Below are positions 17,586 through 25,822 of a stretch of DNA of 61,269 bases, piece by piece. The position numbers were made by a program, and so were the translations under genes. The notes beneath the pieces are model-generated. The model was not told the origin of the DNA. It ran no database searches and saw nothing but the letters and a program-made list of their open reading frames with translations. Position 1 is the stretch's first letter; each line of letters opens with the position of its first letter. Origin of the DNA: Woeseiaceae bacterium. GTDB lineage: Bacteria > Pseudomonadota > Gammaproteobacteria > Steroidobacterales > Woeseiaceae. Location of the stretch: assembly GCA_030065985.1 (NCBI GenBank), contig JASJCM010000013.1, positions 1-61,269 of the forward strand. The letters run 5' to 3'.

Positions 17586-19625
17586 TTAAGCGACGAGCAG
17601 CGGTACGATCAAGAGCGCAACGATGTTGATGATCTTGATCAGCGGGTTGATCGCTGGGCCAGCCGTATCTTTGTACGGATCGCCTACGGTGTCGCCCGTG
17701 ACGGCAGCTTTGTGGGCGTCGGAGCCCTTGCCACCGCAGTTGCCGTCTTCAATGTACTTCTTGGCGTTGTCCCAGGCGCCACCACCTGCCGTCATCGAGA
17801 TCGCGACGAACAGGCCTGTGACGATGGTGCCGAGGAGCAGGCCACCGAGTGCCTCGGGACCAAGCAGGAAGCCAACAAGAATCGGTACCGCGATCGGGAG
17901 CAGCGACGGAACCACCATCTCCTTGATCGCCGCCTTGGTCAGAAGGTCGACAGCGCGGCTGTAGTCCGGCTTGCCGGTGCCTTCCATGATGCCTTCGATC
18001 TCCTTGAACTGACGGCGCACCTCGTTCACGACCGACCCGGCGGCCCGGCCGACAGCTTCCATGGCCAGGGCGCCGAACAGGTAAGGCACGAGACCACCGA
18101 TGAACAGGCCGATAATGACGCGATGATCGTTAAGCAGGAACGTAACTTCCTGTCCCGCCTTCACCAGCGCATTGTTGTAGTCCGCGAACAGCACGAGCGC
18201 GGCGAGACCGGCTGAGCCAATGGCGTAACCCTTGGTTACGGCCTTGGTCGTGTTGCCGACCGCGTCGAGCTGGTCCGTGATGTTGCGAATCTCCGACGGC
18301 AACTCTGCCATCTCGGCGATGCCGCCTGCGTTATCCGTGATCGGGCCGAACGCGTCGAGGGCAACGACAACACCCGTCATCGACAGCATGGTCGTTGCAG
18401 CGATTGCGATGTTGTAGAGGCCACCCATGGTGTCCGGCGCGAGCGCGAATGCGCCCCAGATGCTGGCGCAGACCGCGATTACCGGCAGTGCCGTCGCCTT
18501 CATCGAGATGCCGAGGCCCGCGATGATGTTGGTCGCGTCACCCGTCAGCGAGGCATTGGCAATCGTCTTGACCGGCTTGAAATCCGTGCCGGTGTAGTAC
18601 TCCGTGATGATAACCATCGCGGCTGTCAGTGCGAGACCGATCAGCGACGAGTAGAAGATATTCATGGCCTGGCCACTGCCGCCCATCATCGCGTCGGTTA
18701 CGAAGTAGAAGGCGATTGCGGCGAGGATGCCGGCAACGATCATGCCCTTGTAGAGGGCGCCCATAATCTTGCCGCCGTCAGAGGTCTTGACGAAGAACGT
18801 GCCGATGATCGATGCGACGATCGAGACCGCGCCCAGGACCAGCGGGTAGATGACCGCTTCGGAACCGTACGTCGAGGCAACCATGCCGCCAAGCAGCATC
18901 GTAGCGATAATCGTTACGGCGTAGGTTTCGAAGAGGTCGGCAGCCATGCCGGCGCAGTCGCCGACGTTGTCGCCGACGTTGTCAGCGATAACGCCCGGGT
19001 TGCGGGGATCGTCTTCCGGAATGCCGGCTTCGACCTTACCCACGAGGTCGGCGCCGACGTCAGCGCCCTTCGTGAAGATACCGCCACCGAGTCGGGCGAA
19101 GATCGAGATCAGCGAGCCACCGAAGGCGAGGCCGACGAGTGCGTGAATCGCATCGTCCACTGTGGCGCCCGTCTGCAGCATGATCATGTAGTAACCGGCG
19201 ACGCCGAGCAGGCCGAGGCCGACGACGAGCATGCCCGTGATGGCACCGCCCTTGAACGCGACGTTGAGTGCCGGGTTGACGCCGTTCTTGGCCGCTTCAG
19301 CCGTGCGCACGTTGGCGCGCACCGAAACGTACATGCCAATGTAGCCGGCGAGTGCCGAGAACACCGCACCGATAATGAAACCGACGGCCGTGGCCCAGTC
19401 GAGTGCGAAGCCAAGTACTACCGTCAGCACGACACCGACGATGCCGATCGTCATGTACTGGCGGTCCATGTAAGCCTTGGCGCCTTCCTGGACTGCTGCA
19501 GCGATTTCCTGCATACGGTCCGAGCCCGCCGGCTGTTTGAGAATCCACTGTGATGATAACGCTCCGAACAGAATGGCAAGAACGCCAGCGCCGATCGAGA
19601 GCCACAGGGCCAACTCGTTAGACAT
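17586..19625 (-). CDS. hppA: Membrane-bound proton-translocating pyrophosphatase, K+-independent type
   Basis: 679 residues with about 16 membrane helices. It couples hydrolysis of pyrophosphate to ion pumping across the inner membrane. The catalytic loops are intact: [11 protein letters not shown] at 189-199, [16 protein letters not shown], and [12 protein letters not shown] at 424-435. The marker motif [10 protein letters not shown] has Lys461 (and Thr464), which in this family separates K+-independent H+-pumps from K+-dependent ones. SD GGAG precedes the ATG. It lies 134 bp downstream of pfp on the same strand, so PPi use in glycolysis and PPi-driven pumping are probably coexpressed. Confidence 0.96.
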   Translation of the reverse strand: MSNELALWLSIGAGVLAILFGALSSQWILKQPAGSDRMQEIAAAVQEGAKAYMDRQYMTIGIVGVVLTVVLGFALDWATAVGFIIGAVFSALAGYIGMYVSVRANVRTAEAAKNGVNPALNVAFKGGAITGMLVVGLGLLGVAGYYMIMLQTGATVDDAIHALVGLAFGGSLISIFARLGGGIFTKGADVGADLVGKVEAGIPEDDPRNPGVIADNVGDNVGDCAGMAADLFETYAVTIIATMLLGGMVASTYGSEAVIYPLVLGAVSIVASIIGTFFVKTSDGGKIMGALYKGMIVAGILAAIAFYFVTDAMMGGSGQAMNIFYSSLIGLALTAAMVIITEYYTGTDFKPVKTIANASLTGDATNIIAGLGISMKATALPVIAVCASIWGAFALAPDTMGGLYNIAIAATTMLSMTGVVVALDAFGPITDNAGGIAEMAELPSEIRNITDQLDAVGNTTKAVTKGYAIGSAGLAALVLFADYNNALVKAGQEVTFLLNDHRVIIGLFIGGLVPYLFGALAMEAVGRAAGSVVNEVRRQFKEIEGIMEGTGKPDYSRAVDLLTKAAIKEMVVPSLLPIAVPILVGFLLGPEALGGLLLGTIVTGLFVAISMTAGGGAWDNAKKYIEDGNCGGKGSDAHKAAVTGDTVGDPYKDTAGPAINPLIKIINIVALLIVPLLVA

Positions 19626-19655
19626 CAGATTATCTCCTGACTATTTCCTGGAATC

Positions 19656-19704
19656 CGGACGCGAGCCCCCGTGCCGGCAGGGAGCGGGCACACGGTCGCG
19701 TCCG
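19656..19704 (-). promoter_or_regulatory. Structured intergenic hairpin ahead of hppA
   Basis: Outer arms CGGACGCGA (19656-19664) and TCGCGTCCG (19696-19704) are exact inverted copies. The interior can form an additional GC-rich stem (CCGTG...CACaCGG). It lies in the pfp-hppA gap, 30 bp before hppA, with no T-run. It may be an mRNA processing or stability element that lets the two genes differ in expression. Confidence 0.4.
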
Positions 19705-19759
19705 AGAAGTGACTTTCCCCAATGAAAGGTTTGTTATTACCGGCTGAGCCGGGCGCGCA

Positions 19760-21022
19760 TCATACCACAAATTTTGTGCCGAGCTTCGGCTTAACGGGCC
19801 GCTTCTTGAGCTTCGCGACCTTCGGTAAGCCATTGACATAAGGGGGATAATCCTCGCCCTTGATCAGCGGCTCAAGGTACCGGCGACCGGCGGCGGTGAT
19901 GCCATAGCCGTCCTTCGTGATATAGCGCCGTGGCACCATCTTTTCCTTATTGGCGATACGGCCAAGCGGTGCGGATTCGATCTTCCAGCGGTACGGCGAA
20001 TCCGAGACTCGCTTGATGACCGGCATGACCGCGGTTTTTCCCTGGACCGCGAGTTTCACGGCAGCTTCGCCAACGGCATAGGCCTGTTTGACGTCCGTCG
20101 CGGATGCGATATGGCGCGCAGAGCGCTGCAGATAGTCGGCGATCGCATAGTGGTACTTGTAGCCGAGGTTGTCGCGGACCATCTGCGCCACGACCGACGC
20201 AACTCCGCCGAGCTGCGCATGGCCGAAGGCGTCGCGCGTGCCCTGGTCAGCCAGGAACTTGCCGTTCTTGTAGGCGGCGCCTTCGCTGACGACGATGACG
20301 CAATAGCCGTAGTCGTTGACGCACTGGCGGACCTTCTTGACGAAATCCCTCTTCACGAACGGGATTTCCGGGAACAGGATGATGTGCGGCGCGTCGCCTT
20401 CGTCCTTCTTGGCCAGGCCACCGGCGGCAGCAATCCAGCCCGCGTGGCGCCCCATGACCTCAAGCACGAATACCTTCGTGGACGTAGTCGCCATCGAGGC
20501 TACGTCCATTGCGGCCTCCTGGGTCGACACGGCCACATATTTGGCAACCGATCCGAAACCGGGGCAGCAATCCGTGATCGGGAGGTCGTTGTCCACGGTC
20601 TTCGGCACGCCGAGGCAGGTAACGGGGAAACCCATCTTCTTCGAGATCTGCGAGACCTTGTGGGCGGTGTCCATCGAGTCGTTGCCGCCGTTATAGAAGA
20701 AGTAGCCGATGTTGTGGGCCTTGAATACCTCGATCAGGCGCTCGTATTCGGCGCGATTCTCGTCGATGCCCTTGAGCTTGTAGCGAGCAGAGCCGAACGC
20801 GCCGCCGGGCGTGTGCATCAGCGCGCGGATAGCCGAAGCGTTCTCCTTGTTCGTATCGATCATGTCCTCGGTAAGTGCACCGATGATGCCGTTGCGGCCG
20901 GCATAGACGTTGGCGATCTTGTTCTTGTGCTTGCGCGCGGTCTCGATGACACCACAGGCCGTTGCGTTGATCACAGCCGTGACGCCGCCCGACTGGGCGT
21001 AAAAGGCATTCATTGCGGACAT
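19760..21022 (-). CDS. pfp: Pyrophosphate-dependent phosphofructokinase
   Basis: 420 residues from the ATG at 21022; a longer frame exists but the residues before MSAMNAFYAQSGG do not fit the family. Reversibly phosphorylates fructose 6-phosphate using PPi instead of ATP. Asp115 in GGNDS occupies the position where ATP enzymes have Gly, and PKTVDND (140-146) replaces PGTIDND; both mark PPi enzymes. TPGGAFGSARYK and MGRHAGW are also present. The first Asp of the usual GGDD reads Asn114. Upstream neighbour of hppA; a similar pfp-pyrophosphatase link is known in Methylococcus. Confidence 0.93.
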   Translation of the reverse strand: MSAMNAFYAQSGGVTAVINATACGVIETARKHKNKIANVYAGRNGIIGALTEDMIDTNKENASAIRALMHTPGGAFGSARYKLKGIDENRAEYERLIEVFKAHNIGYFFYNGGNDSMDTAHKVSQISKKMGFPVTCLGVPKTVDNDLPITDCCPGFGSVAKYVAVSTQEAAMDVASMATTSTKVFVLEVMGRHAGWIAAAGGLAKKDEGDAPHIILFPEIPFVKRDFVKKVRQCVNDYGYCVIVVSEGAAYKNGKFLADQGTRDAFGHAQLGGVASVVAQMVRDNLGYKYHYAIADYLQRSARHIASATDVKQAYAVGEAAVKLAVQGKTAVMPVIKRVSDSPYRWKIESAPLGRIANKEKMVPRRYITKDGYGITAAGRRYLEPLIKGEDYPPYVNGLPKVAKLKKRPVKPKLGTKFVV

Positions 21023-21130
21023 GTTTCGGGGTTCCTGAACGTGATTTGGGAGGCGGCAAGGATACCCTGCATTGACGGCAATGTCCTTTGCGAGTAGCGT
21101 ACCTCGCCCCAATTAACCGCAAGAGACTGA

Positions 21131-21775
21131 GTGATGCGTATCGTACTTCTGGGTGCCCCGGGATCCGGCAAGGGAACCCAGGCCAAAAAGCTGATGGCGG
21201 AAAGAAATATCCCGCAGGTTTCGACAGGCGACATGCTGCGTGAAGCCGTGGCGGCTGGCACGCGTTTCGGCCTCAAGGCCAAAGCGGTCATGGAAGCCGG
21301 CAACCTCGTACCCGACGATGTGGTGCTCGGCATCATCAGTGAACGTCTCGCGCAGCCCGATGCGCAGGATGGCTTCATCCTCGATGGTTTTCCCCGTACG
21401 CGCCAACAGGCGCTCGATCTCGAAGAGCTGCTTGACGAGATGGGGACGCCGCTCGATACGGCTGTGCTGATGGATGTCGACTTCGATGTCCTGATGAAGC
21501 GCCTGACTGGTCGTCGTACCTGTTCGCTGACGGGCAAGTTGCTCAATGTCTACTTCTCGCCGCAGGAGGAGCTCGATGCTTGCACGAATGCGGGCGGCGA
21601 ATTGATTCAGCGTGAAGACGACAATGAAGAGACAATCTCGAATCGTCTTGATGTCTATCGCGAGAATACCGAGCCGCTGGTTGAGTTTTACCGCAAGCGT
21701 GACAAGCTCACGACCGTCAATGCCGAAGGTGCAATCGACGAGGTCTACGAGCGGTTTACCGCGGCGCTACAGTAG
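21131..21775 (+). CDS. adk: Adenylate kinase
   Basis: 214 residues from a GTG; the ATG three bases later is an equally good start and gives the usual MRIVLLGAPGSGKGT. Interconverts 2 ADP with ATP and AMP. P-loop at 8-16, STGDMLR at 31-37, DGFPRT at 85-90. The long LID form is present but its zinc site is degenerate: Cys131 and Cys151 remain, while the partner positions are Thr134 and Ala154. Divergent from pfp, 108 bp away; the 3' end overlaps rnd by 9 bp. Confidence 0.96.
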   Translation: MMRIVLLGAPGSGKGTQAKKLMAERNIPQVSTGDMLREAVAAGTRFGLKAKAVMEAGNLVPDDVVLGIISERLAQPDAQDGFILDGFPRTRQQALDLEELLDEMGTPLDTAVLMDVDFDVLMKRLTGRRTCSLTGKLLNVYFSPQEELDACTNAGGELIQREDDNEETISNRLDVYRENTEPLVEFYRKRDKLTTVNAEGAIDEVYERFTAALQ

Positions 21776-22843
21776 TTCGAGCAGCTCTGCGCCGATCAGC
21801 TCGGCGCGCCAGCCACTGAAGACGCGTGACTTGCGGCTGCCGGTGATGACAACGGCGGACAGTTCGCGCTTCGAAGCAACTGTTTCGGCAGCGATACCCA
21901 GATCCGCAGCACAGGCCGCGACTTTCGCCTGCATTTCCTTGAGCAGGGCTTTTTGCCCTTCGTTCGGCGGACGTGGTGGCTGATATGACGATGCGTCGTC
22001 ATTCGCTGACGCGACGGCGGCCAGCAACTCGTGACCGACGCGCTTGAGCAGCTTCGGCGGCATGCCATCGAGCGAGGCCAGTTCACTTTCGCGCTGCGGC
22101 AGGTTCCAGGCGATCTCGAGCAACACGGCATCGCGCATGATCCACTGGCGTGGGCGGTTGCGCTTGATGGCCTCTGCTTCGCGCCACGCGGCCAGGCGGG
22201 CGGCGGCCGCACGCTTGCGGCCACGGAAATTTCGCGCGCCTTTTAGCCGATCGATCGCCTGTTCGGCGCCAATGTCGTAGAGCGTCGGATCGAGCAGCCA
22301 CTTCGCGTCGCTACGCGCCCATTCCAGCCGACCCTCGCGCTCGAGTCTCTCGGTCAGTGTCTCGTAGGCGGGCAGCAGGTACTCCACATCTTCGGCGGCG
22401 TACTCGAGGTACTCATCGCGCAGTGGTCGTTTGCTCCAGTCGGCGCGCGTATGCGTCTTGTGAATTTCGACGTCGAAGAGCTCCTTGACCAGGCCGGCGT
22501 AGCCAATTTGAGCGGGGAAGCCAAGCAGGCCGGCGGCGATCTGCGTGTCGAAAATGGCGCGCGGCATTTCACCTGCGGTCTGGTAAATGACCTCGATATC
22601 CTGGCGTGCCGAGTGCAGCACCCATTCGTGCCCCAGCAGCTCCGTCCAGAACGCGTCCTGCGTGTGGCCCGAAAGGGGGTCAACGCACCAGATATCGCCC
22701 TCCGTCCCCACCTGCGCGAGGCAGAGCTGGGCGAAATAAGTGCGCTCGCGCATGAACTCGGTGTCAACAGCGAGTAGCTCATGGGCGCGCAGTGTCTCGA
22801 CCAGCGAATCCGGTTCTTCGACGAAGTGAAACTGGGGCATCAA
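21767..22843 (-). CDS. rnd: Ribonuclease D
   Basis: 358 residues. 3'-5' exoribonuclease of the DEDD family that trims tRNA precursors and other small RNAs. Exo I motif AVDTEFMRE has Asp27 and Glu29; an Exo II-like region (WVLHSARQDIEV) and Exo III region (YAAEDVEYLLPAY, with Y and D) follow, then an HRDC domain (about 205-285). The two starting methionines leave the exact start open by 3 bp. Convergent with adk. Confidence 0.93.
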   Translation of the reverse strand: MMPQFHFVEEPDSLVETLRAHELLAVDTEFMRERTYFAQLCLAQVGTEGDIWCVDPLSGHTQDAFWTELLGHEWVLHSARQDIEVIYQTAGEMPRAIFDTQIAAGLLGFPAQIGYAGLVKELFDVEIHKTHTRADWSKRPLRDEYLEYAAEDVEYLLPAYETLTERLEREGRLEWARSDAKWLLDPTLYDIGAEQAIDRLKGARNFRGRKRAAAARLAAWREAEAIKRNRPRQWIMRDAVLLEIAWNLPQRESELASLDGMPPKLLKRVGHELLAAVASANDDASSYQPPRPPNEGQKALLKEMQAKVAACAADLGIAAETVASKRELSAVVITGSRKSRVFSGWRAELIGAELLELL

Positions 22844-22865
22844 AAGAGGTTAACATGCGGGCAAG

Positions 22866-23393
22866 ATGCTGGCCCTAATCCAAACGCTGTTCGATATCGT
22901 TCGTCTGCGCAAGGGGCCGGACGCGATCCCGCATTCGCGTTTCGTGTTCGGCCTTGTTGTTGTGCTGTGGCTTATCTCGAGTGTCGTGATGACCGTTACG
23001 ACCGAGGAGCTTAATCTTCGCAGCTTCCTGATCGGGTTGGTCGTCGGGCTTGTCGGCCTCGCGTGCTATGCCGCGATTGTCATCCTCGCGGGCCGCGGTG
23101 CGAGAATTCTGCAGACGATAGCGGCGGTACTCGGCTGCGGCGCATTGCTGAACCTGATGTTCGTTGTTGGCAACCTGCTTCTGACGCCACTGGTCGGCGA
23201 CAACCCGACGAACATCGTCGTGACGCTCATCCTGTTCTGGTCGATTCCGGTGGAGGGGCATATCATCGCCCGGGCGATTGACCGTCACTGGTACGCCGGC
23301 ATTGTCATTGCCATGGCCGTGTTTGTGTTCCAGTTAATCATTTTCGGGCTGCTCAACCCGCCGACGGCGGCGGTCGCAGAAACGACAGGCTGA
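22866..23393 (+). CDS. Yip1-family-like integral membrane protein
   Basis: 175 residues with five predicted hydrophobic helices (for example FVFGLVVVLWLISSVVM and FLIGLVVGLVGLACYAAIVI). The N-terminus ALIQTLFDIVRLRKGPDAIPHS resembles bacterial YIP1-domain proteins. Function unknown. It begins 22 bp from rnd (divergent) and ends 6 bp before mpl, with which it is probably cotranscribed; no direct functional link to peptidoglycan recycling is known. Confidence 0.65.
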   Translation: MLALIQTLFDIVRLRKGPDAIPHSRFVFGLVVVLWLISSVVMTVTTEELNLRSFLIGLVVGLVGLACYAAIVILAGRGARILQTIAAVLGCGALLNLMFVVGNLLLTPLVGDNPTNIVVTLILFWSIPVEGHIIARAIDRHWYAGIVIAMAVFVFQLIIFGLLNPPTAAVAETTG

Positions 23394-23399
23394 GGTCGA

Positions 23400-24770
23400 A
23401 TGCACATCCATATCCTTGGCATTTGCGGGACCTTCATGGGCGGCGTAGCGGCGCTTGCTCGGGCAGCGGGCCACGATGTCACAGGCTGCGACCGCAACGT
23501 ATATCCGCCCATGAGCACCCAGCTCAAGAAACTGGGTATCGAGATTCACGAAGGCGTCGATGCCGGGCAGCTCGACATCAACCCGGATTGCGTTGTCGTC
23601 GGCAATGTCATGAGTCGAGGGGTCGAGGTCGTTGAGGCAATGCTCGATCGCGGCATGCCGTACAAGTCAGGCCCGCAATGGCTTGCCGAGAACGTGCTGC
23701 ATGAGCGTCACGTCCTTGCCGTCGCCGGCACCCATGGCAAAACGACGACTTCGAGTATGCTGGCGTGGATCCTTGAGGACGCAGGGCATGCGCCCGGTTT
23801 CCTGATTGGCGGCATCCCGGCGAACTTCAACGAGACTGCCCGCTCTGGCGATTCGGCGTATTTCGTGGTCGAGGCCGACGAATACGACACGGCCTTTTTC
23901 GACAAGCGTGCCAAGTTCGTGCACTACCGGCCGCGCACATTGATCCTGAATAACCTCGAATACGACCACGCCGACATCTACGCTGACATGGACGCCATCC
24001 TGTGGCAGTTCCATCAGCTCCTGCGCACGGTCCCTGGTGGGGGGCGGATCATCATGAACGGTGCCGACCAGAACCTGAAGCAGCTGGTCGAGCAGGGCTG
24101 CTGGACGCCGATCGAAACGTTCGGTGCGTCAAGTGACACGGATTGGACCGCTCGTTTCGGCGACAAAGTCGAGCGGCACATTGGCATGCGCGGGCCTGGC
24201 AACCGGGCTGCCGAGGCGCGCTGGCGTATCGGGGGCATGCACAATCTCGAGAACGCCATGGCTGCCGTCGCCGCCGCTGCATCGGCTGGCGTATCGCTCG
24301 AACAGGCCGTGGACGCAATGTCCCGTTTCGAAGGCGTGAAGCGACGTATGGAGCGCACTGCGACGGTTGCCGACATCGCGATTTACGACGACTTCGCGCA
24401 TCATCCGACGGCGATAGCACGTTCAATCAAGTCGATGCACAAACGTTATCCGGGACATCGCGTCGTCGTTGCAATCGAGCCGCGTTCCAACACAATGAAA
24501 CTCGGCGTGCACAACGAGCAGTTGGCAGATTCGCTGGCGGATGCGGATCTCGTCTGGATGTACAGGCCGGATGGCATGAGCGATGACTTTGAAGCCAGTC
24601 TTGCGAGCCTGGGCGGTCGACTGCGCATGTTCGACGACTATGATCGACTCGTAAACGACATGTCGACACGCGTCCTCAGCGGTGACCAGGTGATCTTCAT
24701 GAGCAACGGCGGCTTCGGGTCCGCGCGCCAGACACTTACAGCGTTATTGCAACGCACGCGCAGCTCCTAG
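23400..24770 (+). CDS. mpl: UDP-N-acetylmuramate:L-alanyl-gamma-D-glutamyl-meso-diaminopimelate ligase
   Basis: 456 residues, matching the family length. Recycles the murein tripeptide by joining it to UDP-MurNAc in one ATP-dependent step. The N-terminal Rossmann part begins MHIHILGICGTFMGGVA, typical of Mpl as opposed to MurC. The P-loop GTHGKTT lies at 110-116, followed by EADEYDTAFFD and YDDFAHHPTAI of the central and C-terminal Mur ligase domains. Together with slt and murA in this window it covers peptidoglycan turnover and reuse. Confidence 0.95.
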   Translation: MHIHILGICGTFMGGVAALARAAGHDVTGCDRNVYPPMSTQLKKLGIEIHEGVDAGQLDINPDCVVVGNVMSRGVEVVEAMLDRGMPYKSGPQWLAENVLHERHVLAVAGTHGKTTTSSMLAWILEDAGHAPGFLIGGIPANFNETARSGDSAYFVVEADEYDTAFFDKRAKFVHYRPRTLILNNLEYDHADIYADMDAILWQFHQLLRTVPGGGRIIMNGADQNLKQLVEQGCWTPIETFGASSDTDWTARFGDKVERHIGMRGPGNRAAEARWRIGGMHNLENAMAAVAAAASAGVSLEQAVDAMSRFEGVKRRMERTATVADIAIYDDFAHHPTAIARSIKSMHKRYPGHRVVVAIEPRSNTMKLGVHNEQLADSLADADLVWMYRPDGMSDDFEASLASLGGRLRMFDDYDRLVNDMSTRVLSGDQVIFMSNGGFGSARQTLTALLQRTRSS

Positions 24771-24774
24771 ACAG

Positions 24775-25338
24775 ATGAACGTCGCGCTTTTTCCGCTGAA
24801 CACGGTCCTGTTTCCGGGCGGTCCTCTGCCACTAAGGATCTTCGAGGCGCGTTATCTCGACATGATCAGCGAGTGCCTTAAAGCCGACGTGCCGTTCGGC
24901 GTGCTGCTGATCAAGGAAGGGCAGGAAGCGGGGCCCTCGACGACTCACGAGGTGGGTACACTCGCGCGCATCGTCGACTGGTATCGCGGCAGTGATGGCC
25001 TGCTCGGTATCACGGCTGTCGGTACGCAGCGCTTCCGTCTGCTGTCGACCGAAAGGCAGGACGACGGACTGAACGTCGGCGAGATTGAACTTCTGCCCGA
25101 TATTGACACCATGCTGCTGCCGGCAGAATTCAGTTCCCTGCCAGGAATCCTGGCCAGTGTCATCGACGATCTCGGGCGTCTCTATGAGAATCTCGAGCGC
25201 CGCTACGACGATGCCGCCTGGGTCGCGTACCGCTTTGCAGAGATCCTGCCTGTTGATCTTGCTCAGAAGCAGGCCTGCCTCGAGAGCGAGGACGTGCTGC
25301 ACTGCCTGCGCTTCGTAGACGAGGTGTTGCATACTTGA
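24775..25338 (+). CDS. Lon-protease N-terminal (substrate-binding) domain protein
   Basis: 187 residues that consist almost only of the Lon N-terminal domain: FPLNTVLFPGGPLPLRIFE at 5-23, RYLDMI, then GTLARIVDW and GTQRFRL. No ATPase or protease domain is present. Such stand-alone proteins are widespread in proteobacteria; their role is not established, though binding of unfolded proteins is a reasonable guess. Starts 4 bp after mpl. Confidence 0.85.
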   Translation: MNVALFPLNTVLFPGGPLPLRIFEARYLDMISECLKADVPFGVLLIKEGQEAGPSTTHEVGTLARIVDWYRGSDGLLGITAVGTQRFRLLSTERQDDGLNVGEIELLPDIDTMLLPAEFSSLPGILASVIDDLGRLYENLERRYDDAAWVAYRFAEILPVDLAQKQACLESEDVLHCLRFVDEVLHT

Positions 25339-25393
25339 TAGGTAGGGTTTTTACCCATGGTCACCGGTTCGGCCCGGTGTCAGGCTCCGATAC

Positions 25394-25765
25394 ATGAAGA
25401 TGCCACTCCGCCAATTCCTGCTGTTGATCGCGCTGGCGATGCTGGGGGTTCGCGCCCTGACGCCGCTCGGTTACATGCCGGCATCGGTCGGAAGCGGACT
25501 GCTCTACGAGCTCTGTCCCGACGGGATGCCTGCGGAGATCGCGCACGCACTGTCGGGCGGTGGGAATCATCACCACCACGATGATGACACGGCCGGGGCA
25601 ACGGAGTCCTGCCCGATCGGGCATATGCTCGCGTCCGAGATAGTTGCCGAGATCGATGCGCCAATTGCTGTCGCGCCGGAGCCCGCGGTCTTCTTTGCGC
25701 CACCGTCAGCAATTGGCGGGCAGCCGATCCAATCCCATCACAGGTGCCGCTCACCTCCTGCCTGA
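25394..25765 (+). CDS. DUF2946-like small exported protein, histidine-rich
   Basis: 123 residues. N-terminal signal or anchor (FLLLIALAMLGVRALTPLGYMP), a cysteine (ELCPDG), a metal-binding-looking run GNHHHHDDD at 56-64, and CPIGHM. These features match DUF2946 proteins, which are often encoded next to copper-related TonB receptors, as here. A role in periplasmic copper handling is inferred. A second in-frame ATG lies 6 bp downstream. Its stop codon is inside an inverted repeat that reaches the SD of the next gene. Confidence 0.65.
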   Translation: MKMPLRQFLLLIALAMLGVRALTPLGYMPASVGSGLLYELCPDGMPAEIAHALSGGGNHHHHDDDTAGATESCPIGHMLASEIVAEIDAPIAVAPEPAVFFAPPSAIGGQPIQSHHRCRSPPA

Positions 25766-25814
25766 AAAGCCTGCTAGCACACAATCCTGCGGACCGCAGT
25801 CCGCGCTTTTCAGG
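25761..25814 (+). promoter_or_regulatory. Nested mRNA hairpin covering the oprC ribosome-binding site
   Basis: Perfect arms CCTGAAAAGC (25761-25770) and GCTTTTCAGG (25805-25814). The left arm contains the TGA stop of the DUF2946 gene (25763-25765); the right arm contains part of the AGGAG SD of the receptor gene (GTG at 25823). Between them is a second hairpin GCGGAC-CGCA-GTCCGC (25789-25804) that stacks on the right arm. Ribosomes ending translation of the first gene would open the arm, so this looks like a translational-coupling device. Confidence 0.55.
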
Positions 25815-25822
25815 AGCAAACA

